Shown: piece after piece, positions 56,294 through 64,000 of the stretch
Layout: each line of letters starts with the position of its first letter
How positions within the stretch are numbered: the stretch's first letter is position 1
Assembly: GCA_009746045.1 (NCBI GenBank)
Contig: RPFO01000276.1
Location: 3,628,193-3,692,192 of the forward strand
Source of the DNA: Mesostigma viride
Taxonomy: Eukaryota; Streptophyta; Mesostigmatophyceae; Mesostigmatales; Mesostigmataceae
Length of the DNA stretch: 64,000 bases
Direction of reading: 5' to 3'
Translations under genes and position numbers: made by a program
Notes under the pieces: model-generated
Databases searched by the model: none
Seen by the model: only the letters and a program-made list of their open reading frames with translations
Told to the model about the DNA's origin: nothing

Positions 56294-57037
56294 TTAGACA
56301 GCTTGCTGAGATGGGTCCATCAGAGACTGAAGAACCTTGTATTGCACTGCTGCCTTCTGCACTAGCTTGGTCAAAGCATCAGCAGGATTGTCAACCCCAG
56401 GGATATGCTCAATATTGGCCAAGGAGGACAATTCCTTAAGAAGGAGATAATCCAAGTCCCTACTTCTGGCCATCTGCCTGTGCACAAACTGCACCATCCC
56501 CATGGAGTCTGTTTTTAGAAGAGTGGTAACCTGAAGTGGCCAAGGAGTGTTAGAAGTCATCTGATGAAGCAACTCCTTCAGATAAAGGCTTGTGTGAATG
56601 CCTTCACAAATAGCCCTGCATTCTGCCACATCACTACTGACAGCCACCCGTTTGTGCAGGCGACTGAACCAGCTCACCAAACTCCCCAGGCCTTCCTGTC
56701 TGAGCACAAAGAGCCCTGCAGCCCTGCCCCTGACCTTGGAGACCTGCCTGCTGTCCATTGAGCTATCCACATACAGCTCCATGCAAATGGGTTGTGATAA
56801 ATCCACTGCAGACAACAGAATGCCAGACGAAGCCCTGACCTGATCAGCCACCTTGGCAGACCCTAGCTCTGTCAGCATGTCATCAGGCAACCTGGCTATG
56901 ACCATAAGGTCCGGCCTGGAAATGCCTGCCACCCAAGCAACCATGCCCCTCACCATGGGACACAGTGCCTGTGTGATGACTGGAGGAAGCTTGCTAATGA
57001 GGGTCTCTTGATAATCGTTGCCCCCCACCAGCAGCAT
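56294..57037 (-). pseudogene. Copia-like RNase H
   Basis: Typical copia RNase H blocks: YVDSSMDSR, then LGSLVSWFSRLHKRVAVSSD, VAECRAICEG, LLKTDSMGMVQ and VDNPADALTK. It is in a different frame from the RT ORF. The shift falls at a run of G near 57045, so this is probably one ORF in an intact copy. Confidence 0.8.
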
Positions 57038-59919
57038 ACGCCACTCCCCCCCTTCTTCACCAGTGTGGCCTCCATGCCCACAAACAGGAGAGGCTCATTC
57101 TCCACCTGCCATTGCTCCCTACCCAGAGGAAACTTGGACTTAATGATGGAGATCAGCTCCTTAAGCCACGACGTGGGAGCTATCAGATGTAGGTCATCCC
57201 CGTGCAGCGAAGCATACACTGGTAGGCCTTCCCATTGCCCCAGAAACAGACAGGGGTCTACAGGAGAAACCTTCAAGTTGCAATGCTCCTTCAGGAAACG
57301 GTTGAGAGTCTCCCTCCAGATTATTGGACTTGACCTCAGGCCCTCCAGGCCCTTGAGGATTTTAAGGAACTCAGTGTGAATGTCCCTTTTCCATACAGCA
57401 GGCACCCTGACATAGAAAGGCGTCTTGCCCTCCCACTTTTCCTGTGCCACATCTGCATCCCCCTCCAGAAATGCCCTCTTGAAGTCTACCACCACTGAGC
57501 CATAGTCCAAGCCCTTGTTGAGAAGGCCTAGAAATACACACAGCAGCAGCCTCCAAGTGTCATGCAGCATGCCAGGGGTATACAACTCCTCAGCGGTGCA
57601 CTCACCAGTACCCTTGAACTCATTCAGTACTGGCCTGACGTGTGGTACCTTGACCCCGTCCACCTCCTTCATCTTGATGACAAACTTGAGCTTGAGTAGA
57701 CGTCGTGCAGGAGGCAGGTCATTGACAGGTTCCACGCATTTCTTGGAGATCCAGTCCTCCCCAGATTTAATCAGACCCAGTGTGACCTGGGGACACATAA
57801 TGGGAGAGGACATGAGCTTCACCAGGCCTTGGTAGTTTATAGGGCTGTGTCCAGCAAGTGAGTGAGGACCAATGCCCAAACTGCTTGGATGACTAGCAGC
57901 TGGCAATATGAGGTCATCAACCAAGGGCTCCTGCCCCTGGCACACTTGCACACGCTTAACCGTCCTGGTTACTGCACGTGATAGGTGAGTGGTCCTGAAA
58001 TTAATCAGTGGGACCTGACCAGCCCCTTCCTTAGTCAGGAGAGAGGACGTGATCACTACCCCATCCTGGCATAGGAAATTCTGCCCCAGAAGAGCAGGTC
58101 CCTGATAGCCCTCCAAGACACAAAAAGCAGTGTCCTGTCCAAGGATAGGAATGGATACCTCACCCAGTACCTTCACGTGTACCCCGCCACTGAAGTCAGA
58201 CACAAACTGATAGCTGGGTTCAGTCATGCTGTACCCTGCTGCAGCTCTGGTCCCAATGATGGAAACCTGAGAATTAGTGTCTACCTCTAAGGCAGTGTCC
58301 AGCCCCAGATTGCCATGCCACCTGAGCTTGGCTACCTTGGGCTGCTTCTTGGCCCTTTGCAGAGCCCCAATTAATCCAGCCAAACTTGTCCCCCTGGGCT
58401 TGGTTAGAGCCTTGGGCTTGACAGTTGACTCCCCAGCTGTTGACCTTGCAGCCTGTTCAACAGGTACCTCTGCAACCTGGCCAGGGCTGACAGATTCCCC
58501 TGCAACAGATGTGGTCGTTGCATCAGTGATGTCACTTGGGACCTGAAAATCCTGCAGGTCCTGTGAGCCTTGTGCCTGACTGCCCTCATTCATCAGGTTA
58601 GGCTTGACATATGACCAACTCAGCCGGTGCACATGCTTTGGTTCGTCCTCCATGCTGACCAAGCATGCGTGGCTAGCTTCATCAACCTGGGTAACCACCC
58701 CAGGACTCCAGCTACCACGTTTGCCATAAAGGCTAGGTTCCTTCCAAGCTAGGACCTTCTGACCCACTTGTGGCTCCAGCATCTTCCAACCCCGGTCCTT
58801 CTCCCTCAGCTTGGCAAAGGTGACATGTGCAGCATGTTTCCAGCCCTCCAGCACATGTGGTGGGCACAGGCCATGATATAGACCCATTGGGCTGACAGCA
58901 ACTCCATCATAGTAGAAGTTAACCCTGCTGTTCAGCTGCTGCTCCACGTTCCTCAGCCATGCACTCCTGACAAGTGCAGGTGCAGATAAGGGTACCCAGT
59001 CTTCAGAGATAATCAATTTCTTGACCTCCTGGATTGCCCTCTCTATAGCACCCTGCTGCCCATGAGCCTCCCTAGGTGTAACCAGCAACTCAGGAAGGGT
59101 GGGATCACCCTTGAGATGCTGAAACTGCATGTCCACCTGGATCCTTGTGGTAGGAAACTTGGCTCTTACATTCTGCAGGGCAGCCAGCAAGTACCTGTTC
59201 TTCATAGAAGGTAAATGCTCCAGCACCTTGTATTTTGTGTACCTGTCCACGCACACCAACAGTTGCATGCCCCTGATGTGTTGGATATCACACTGCAGAT
59301 CACCAATGCTCTGAGGTATAGCTTTGGCATGTGATTTCCTGGGCTTGTTGGAGGACAACTGGCACTTACACCGTGAGGCAGCTTGCTGACACGCCTTAAG
59401 AAGGGGTGCCCTGCCCATACGGAAGGCAAAGTTGTTTGACAGAGAAGTGGCATGCCCAAACATGTTGTGGATTCGGGCACCCAACTCCTGGTACACAGAG
59501 GAAGCAGTCCCTGGCACAGTCAGGACTGTGCTGTCAGGTTGTCCAGCATCACCATGCTGTCTTCCATCCTGTTCTGACTCAGAGTCTGAGTCACCCTGCT
59601 CATGCCCAACACCTGGACCGCCAGCAGGGACCACATGCATACCACCAGAGGCCTTCACACCCCTCTGTGGTTGTACATTGGTTTCTCTCAAAATGAGAGG
59701 TCCACCCTCGTGCCCAGCACAAGGATGCATGGGGTCAGACATTCTTACAGCTGCACCAGCTGTCAAGGACGTCTTCATAGGAACCTGTACCTCTCCAGGT
59801 GACCTGGGGCCACCATGAACCTGGAGATCACCCTCTTGTTGCCCAGATATAAAATCTGCATTGGAGCACCTGGCCTCCCCCTTGGGTGAATTAAGGTGTG
59901 TAGGGGTTGCCTCAGACAG
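56950..59919 (-). CDS. Copia-like pol: integrase, protease-like, reverse transcriptase
   Basis: Open from directly after the gag UGA; first ATG at 59778 (residues counted from it). Integrase: zinc-binding H104/H109 with C130/C137, D164 in LQCDIQHIRG, D216 in IQVDMQFQ, E246 in QQGAIERAIQ, then an SH3-like tail (GQKVLAWKEPSL). Protease-like: ALEVDTNSQVSIIG (D500) and LLGQNFL (563-569); the usual DTG or DSG is DTN. RT: VVVDFKRAFLEGD (764) and the catalytic LHGDDLHLI (858). Copia elements normally run PR-INT-RT; here the protease-like domain follows integrase. The end is cut by a frame change into the RNase H ORF. Confidence 0.8.
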   Translation of the reverse strand: MSEATPTHLNSPKGEARCSNADFISGQQEGDLQVHGGPRSPGEVQVPMKTSLTAGAAVRMSDPMHPCAGHEGGPLILRETNVQPQRGVKASGGMHVVPAGGPGVGHEQGDSDSESEQDGRQHGDAGQPDSTVLTVPGTASSVYQELGARIHNMFGHATSLSNNFAFRMGRAPLLKACQQAASRCKCQLSSNKPRKSHAKAIPQSIGDLQCDIQHIRGMQLLVCVDRYTKYKVLEHLPSMKNRYLLAALQNVRAKFPTTRIQVDMQFQHLKGDPTLPELLVTPREAHGQQGAIERAIQEVKKLIISEDWVPLSAPALVRSAWLRNVEQQLNSRVNFYYDGVAVSPMGLYHGLCPPHVLEGWKHAAHVTFAKLREKDRGWKMLEPQVGQKVLAWKEPSLYGKRGSWSPGVVTQVDEASHACLVSMEDEPKHVHRLSWSYVKPNLMNEGSQAQGSQDLQDFQVPSDITDATTTSVAGESVSPGQVAEVPVEQAARSTAGESTVKPKALTKPRGTSLAGLIGALQRAKKQPKVAKLRWHGNLGLDTALEVDTNSQVSIIGTRAAAGYSMTEPSYQFVSDFSGGVHVKVLGEVSIPILGQDTAFCVLEGYQGPALLGQNFLCQDGVVITSSLLTKEGAGQVPLINFRTTHLSRAVTRTVKRVQVCQGQEPLVDDLILPAASHPSSLGIGPHSLAGHSPINYQGLVKLMSSPIMCPQVTLGLIKSGEDWISKKCVEPVNDLPPARRLLKLKFVIKMKEVDGVKVPHVRPVLNEFKGTGECTAEELYTPGMLHDTWRLLLCVFLGLLNKGLDYGSVVVDFKRAFLEGDADVAQEKWEGKTPFYVRVPAVWKRDIHTEFLKILKGLEGLRSSPIIWRETLNRFLKEHCNLKVSPVDPCLFLGQWEGLPVYASLHGDDLHLIAPTSWLKELISIIKSKFPLGREQWQVENEPLLFVGMEATLVKKGGSGVCCWWGATIIKRPSLASFLQSSHRHCVPW

Positions 59920-61027
59920 TCACTGCTCCTTGTTGTCTTCTTGCTGACTGCCCTTTGAAGGCTGGCCTGCCTGGGACTTGTTGTTGTTCTTGTTGTTGTT
60001 TTTCTTGTTGCTGCCCTGGCCCTGGGTCTTCTTGAAGCTGGGACACTCCTTCTTGATGTGCCCCCACCCCTTGCACAGGTAGCACTGGATCTTTGACTTG
60101 CCCTGGCCTCCTCCCCCGTTGTCAGGCGCGTTACCCTGCCTGGGCTTACCACCCACCCTCCTGAACACCGACTTGGCATGTGATTGCCCGTCAGGGTCGG
60201 GTGAATGGTTGGCCTTCCGCTTGTTGTGGTTGCCCCCACGTCCTCCTTGGCTTCTGTCAGCCTCAGACGTCTTGGAGCCCCCCTGGGCACGCCCACCTGC
60301 GTGGGTAGCCTTCACAGCTGGCATTCCACCCTCAAACAGCTCCTCTGCCTCGAGTGCTTGTTTGATTATGACCTTGTAGGCCTTGAGGGTAGAGTGTGGG
60401 GCACACATGACCTTTAAAGAGCCACGTGTTGCCTTGTCCAGCCCAGAAACCTTGAGCCAGTTTGTCAGGGCTATGCTGTCAGCGACATTGAAGCCGTGAG
60501 CCCTGCCCTCCTCAACCATTTACAATAGTTAAGGAAGTTCTGGATCAGGTCTCCCTTCACCTCCCACCCTGGTATTTATCCTGCCAATGGATCCCCACTT
60601 TCTTCCTCTGATCCTCTAGCAGCTCCCTCAGCTCTGCCACGTAGACTGCCCAGGCCTTGTTGGCCTTCTTGCACTCTCTAGTGAGGTCTTTAATCTGATC
60701 TGTGCACTTGCCAAAAGTCTGGCTGCCTATCCAGATCTGATAATAGTTTGTACCACCGTACAAACTTGGAAACCCCTCTAGTCCTTCCACAAACTCCTCT
60801 GCCTGCTTTGGCTTAGAGTCTGAAGTGACAGGTTGCAGCTGATTAACAATAAGCAGACCCTGGGTGGTGAGATCATATCCAGAAACAGCATGTGTAGTGT
60901 TATTATTCAAAGGGATATTAGTGATTTCTCCGGTGACCCCCACGTCATCTACGTGAGCGGTCCCGCTACCAGCACCCCCATTATTATTCCCACTGGCTAG
61001 GCCCTTGCTACGGCGTCCCTCAGCCAT
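59920..61027 (-). pseudogene. Copia-like gag
   Basis: The first part, ATG 61027 to 60557, holds a copia gag-type N-terminal region. After frame changes near 60520-60565 it continues as 60519-59920, with TLKAYKVIIKQALEAEELFE and a CCHC zinc knuckle CYLCKGWGHIKKEC, then a Lys/Asn/Gln tail. It ends with UGA at 59922-59920, in the same frame as pol. Confidence 0.75.
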
Positions 61028-61149
61028 GGTAAACTACACTAGCTGTGTATGGCCCTGAGCTAAGCAGCTGGAAAACAAAAGACAGGTAGATATGTACAAT
61101 CTGTCAAAAAGCCGCCTGCCCCGGTGCCGACCGCGCCACCATGCCGAAT

Positions 61150-61935
61150 TCAGTCGAGACCACGAAAATCGCAGTAGTCGTAGTCGTAAATTGGATCGTT
61201 GGCGACAGGCGCAGGCGCCTCCTGGCCTTGCCCAACCTCAATCGTCACCGGAGTTTCGATGACGATGGGGTCCAACCGACGTCCCGTCACCGGATCAATG
61301 CGGCGACGACGGCGGCGGGTGACGATGCGGAGCGGGTTGGTAAGAATCGTTAGAAAATCCCACCCGTCCGGCGCCCACTCTCGCAATGCAGACAAGAACG
61401 CGACAAGATTGAGCAGCAATTGCCGCTCACGCGTCCGGAAGCCTCGCGACAGCAACTGCAGAATCGCAAGGTCTTGAAACAGGTTGGTCGTAATCGTCGG
61501 AATGACGCCCGAACGAACCGACAGCCAGTTAGCGAGATTGCGCTGGTAACCTGTAAGCGATGAAACCGCGTTGTCGATCTCCTCAGAGACCTCGGCAACC
61601 GCGCTGGGCGCTTGCAACCCCGCCCGGGTATGGACCTCGAAGTCCGCGAGCAAAGCTCGAATGGAATCAAGGTAATCGCGAAACCCCGAAACAATCGAAG
61701 GTTGCGGAGGCGGGGGCGGCAGTCGTAGGTTTTGCAGCAGTGCCTGCTGCTGAGCGCGTAGCTCCGCACTGGACGCTACCGCCTGGTCAACAACACGCTG
61801 CCACGCCGGATTAAGAACCGGACGATCTTCACGAACAGGAGTCGTCGAAGGACCAGCCGGAGATTCGGCGATGTCCGCTGGACTGCCCAAAATTTCAGAA
61901 TCCCTCGGAATGCGGAACTCCATCGAGTCCGGCAT
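61150..61935 (-). CDS. Copia-like element ORF A, next to the 5' LTR (unknown)
   Basis: 261 codons, ATG at 61935 only 27 bases inside the 5' LTR. It has a Pro run, long amphipathic helices (e.g. VSEEIDNAVSSLTGYQRNLA), an Arg cluster (TRRRRRRIDPVTGRR) and an acidic aromatic end (YDYDYCDF). No zinc knuckle. The helical middle and basic cluster suit a capsid or nucleic-acid-binding gag-like protein, but I do not recognise it. It is CpG-rich like the LTR and unlike the CpG-poor gag-pol downstream. Confidence 0.55.
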   Translation of the reverse strand: MPDSMEFRIPRDSEILGSPADIAESPAGPSTTPVREDRPVLNPAWQRVVDQAVASSAELRAQQQALLQNLRLPPPPPQPSIVSGFRDYLDSIRALLADFEVHTRAGLQAPSAVAEVSEEIDNAVSSLTGYQRNLANWLSVRSGVIPTITTNLFQDLAILQLLSRGFRTRERQLLLNLVAFLSALREWAPDGWDFLTILTNPLRIVTRRRRRRIDPVTGRRLDPIVIETPVTIEVGQGQEAPAPVANDPIYDYDYCDFRGLD

Positions 61936-61962
61936 TTTTCTTGGTACGAAGATTGTAATACG

Positions 61963-62578
61963 AGTTGAATGAGAGTTTACCACCGAGGGAATCCATGGCT
62001 CTTGCAGGAAAGTTGCCTTTATTATAATGAGCAAACACAGACGTAAGTCACGTCAAGTCCGAGACTGCACGTAGCACAGACGACAGGGTCGTTATGCCAA
62101 GAGAGCGTGCACGCAAGAGCTAGCGTCCCGGTGCGACCAAGTCACACATATAGCTTGCTAGGGACGCGTCCAAGTATTCAGCTGCACTGTCACAGCTGAA
62201 CTGTCAATCAATTGATTACACAGACTCTGGCACGCCTTTGGCGCGCAGATCTATCAATTGTCCATACGGCTAGTCCTGTGGACCTATCCGTACACTAGTC
62301 AGCATCAATTGTCTCATAGGTCCTGGCGCGCTACAGTGCGCCTACCTATCAATTGACCATCAAGTCCTGTACAAGTCCTGTCAACGTCCTGCGGACTATC
62401 AAAGTGACACTTGTACATCCTGTGTCCGTACGCGCCCACAGTGGCGCGCCGGGTACTGTCGGCACAGCCTAGGAAACGTCATAACTTTTACGTTCCTTAA
62501 CCAAATGAGGCGTTCAAGGTGCCGTTGGAAAGAGCGTAACAATCTCTATCCATCTAACGTAAATCCTTTACGTTAACT
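61963..62578 (-). repeat. 5' LTR of the copia-like element
   Basis: 616 bp, ends AGTT and AACT, followed by the TACTC duplication. The bases just inside it (CGTATTACAATCTTCGTACC on the minus strand) are not a tRNA 3'-end complement that I recognise. Confidence 0.9.
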
Positions 62579-62583
62579 TACTC

Positions 62584-63536
62584 CGTTGCCTCAGGTTCCA
62601 TTACGACACACTGCATCGCTGGCTTACTGCAGTGAACGACCTTACAGGGCCGTGACCTGCTGGAGAACTTGAAATATCTAAATCACGGGAACATGCAGTT
62701 CGCCACATCTCATGCATGCAAGAAACCCGCAGGGCTCCGAGGCGACGAGCCTTGATCCTGATTGATCGGTTGTAGCGCTAATTTCTAAGTCTCGCTCACC
62801 GTAACTATAACGAAACTCACCGTTGCCACTATCGACTATGGCATATCGTAGTGCCATGATGTCAGGCTAACTTGCGCATTTGTATCTTGAGTCTCGCGCG
62901 CGAATACCAAGTACAAAGGATGCAATATGGTGGCCTCGGAAGATAGAAAAACCTTCTGTAGCTGCTGGCAACGTGCCTGGGCTGCTCGAAGGTGGCACAA
63001 CAGGCACACCCCATGCATGCAACCTGGCATACAAGACCATGTGGAGCTTTCCTCACTGGACCCGAGTGCGGAAAGCCTTGCTTACTCACATTTACCTTGC
63101 TTGATGGGCATCAATGACGTTCCCCGTATGTAACTCCGTTCCGAACTTTCACTTTCGATCGTGGACCGCGGAATGAATCCGATCGACATTATTTTATTAG
63201 GTACAACAATTTAATTACATTATGTTAATTCTACCACCGCTACTCCATATCATCGGTGTCAGCCGGCAGCACCGGGTTTCAGATAAAGCCCCCCGACCGC
63301 GATGGCCGTTGTATCGATACTGACCATTGCCATTTGAGAAGCGGAGGCAGCAATTTACGCTATGGAAGCTGTTCATTTTCTTTAGGAATATATTCTTCTT
63401 CGAGGAATTGCGGCACAGCTTCATGCCCTTTTCGAATCACAGTGCGCCACACCTCATGACGATACGGTGTGCAAAATTGCGTTAGTTGACACCTGCACCG
63501 TATGGGCATAGTTTAATGACTGGATCTACTTTTACA
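62584..63536. other. Intergenic
   Basis: Short ORFs only; presumably the 5' region of the folate-receptor-like gene. Confidence 0.5.
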
Positions 63537-63986
63537 ATGTCTGGGGGCATTAGGAATACGTACGTCGTGTTGCTTGTAGTTATTAATGCCTGGCTCCCGG
63601 CAATCATTGGTGCCCAGAACTTCGCCAGTCGAGAAAAGTCGAATAATGGATCGGAACCCGCCGTGTGTGTCTCTGCTGGTCAGGGCAGACCGCCCTTCGC
63701 TCGAGAAGGAAAACCGCCAGGTCGCGCGCAGGACCTGACTTTTTGTCAAGCATATGGCAAACGCACCTGCTGTGGGAAGGCGCAGACAGACTCTATCTTA
63801 CGCCGCGTGTATTATATGCGTGACGTCGTCTCTGCGGATTGCACGCGAGAGTGGAGCACCCTGGAATGTGCTATATGCGACCCGCGACTCGGCATGTCCA
63901 AGAATCCCACCATATGCGAAAATTTTTGCAACTACGTGTATGCCGTTTGCAAGAAAGAGTTCTTCAGCGAGGACCCGACTTCGTCT
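63537..63986 (+). CDS. Folate-receptor-like secreted/membrane protein, first exon (partial)
   Basis: ATG at 63537, 150 codons, ending at a consensus donor GTAAGT at 63987; the rest is beyond the window. A signal peptide (VVLLVVINAWLPAIIG) is followed by a low-complexity stretch, then a Cys-rich domain: LTFCQAYGKRTCCGK, DCTREWSTLECAICDP and ICENFCNYVYAVCKKEF. The CC pair, the C..C spacing and the C..FC..Y..C ending match the folate receptor family fold, also present in HHIP-type proteins and in plant and algal proteins of unknown ligand. Binding of folate is not shown by this domain alone. Confidence 0.75.
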
Positions 63987-64000
63987 GTAAGTCCAGCTTA

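Larger units (their letters stand above)
45304..62578 (-). mobile_element. Copia-like LTR retrotransposon (outer element), split by a nested chromovirus
   Basis: Two 616-bp LTRs (45304-45919 and 61963-62578), almost identical, are flanked by the duplication TACTC (45299-45303 and 62579-62583). All element ORFs are on the minus strand, so the 5' LTR is on the right. A purine-rich tract (AAAGAAAAGAAGGGATTGG on the minus strand) abuts the left LTR. Without the nested element the length is about 7.85 kb. Order on the minus strand: 5' LTR, ORF A, gag, UGA, integrase, protease-like, RT, RNase H, about 950 noncoding bases, 3' LTR. LTR ends are AGTT...AACT. Confidence 0.88.

Overview
The window is nuclear DNA of a eukaryote. 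Genes are split by GT-AG introns of several hundred bases to 2 kb, exons are GC-rich, and about two thirds of the sequence is repeats and retroelements. The gene set (GPI-anchor enzyme PIG-O, two TBL/PC-esterase-type membrane proteins, a DUF4485 coiled-coil protein, a folate-receptor-like protein) and the intron style fit a green alga best. Species cannot be fixed from the sequence.

Layout. (1) 1-7.19 kb: the 3' part of a PIG-O (GPI ethanolamine phosphate transferase 3) gene, six exons with matching phases, including a coding minisatellite. (2) 7.2-22.1 kb: a graveyard of non-LTR (LINE) fragments in both orientations. It holds reverse transcriptase, ORF1-like and 3'-end pieces, one insertion with a clear target-site duplication and an (ACTT)n tail, and a recurring short hairpin repeat. 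(3) 23.1-24.4 kb and 39.6-40.9 kb: two paralogous single-exon TBL-like genes on the minus strand. They flank a small hypothetical gene (25.2-26.1 kb) and a multi-exon gene ending in a SAP domain (26.6-36.9 kb), whose introns carry microsatellites and a 75-bp-arm hairpin. (4) 37.6-39.4 kb: a second small repeat cluster. (5) 41.6-43.8 kb: a DUF4485 coiled-coil gene resembling centrosomal CEP112. (6) 45.3-62.6 kb: two nested LTR retrotransposons, both on the minus strand. A 9.4-kb Ty3/gypsy chromovirus sits inside a Ty1/copia-like element. Each has near-identical LTRs and a perfect 5-bp target-site duplication. (7) 63.5 kb to the end: first exon of a folate-receptor-like secreted protein.

Most unusual is the outer copia-like element. 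Its polyprotein reads integrase, then a protease-like domain, then reverse transcriptase and RNase H, whereas copia elements normally place protease before integrase. Gag and pol share one frame and are separated by a single UGA. The LTRs end in AGTT...AACT instead of TG...CA, and a CpG-rich extra ORF of unknown function lies next to the 5' LTR.

The host genes are independent housekeeping or structural genes; nothing suggests an operon or cluster with a joint function. Frame breaks inside both LTR elements often lie at homopolymers although the LTR pairs are almost identical, so some may be assembly errors rather than decay.
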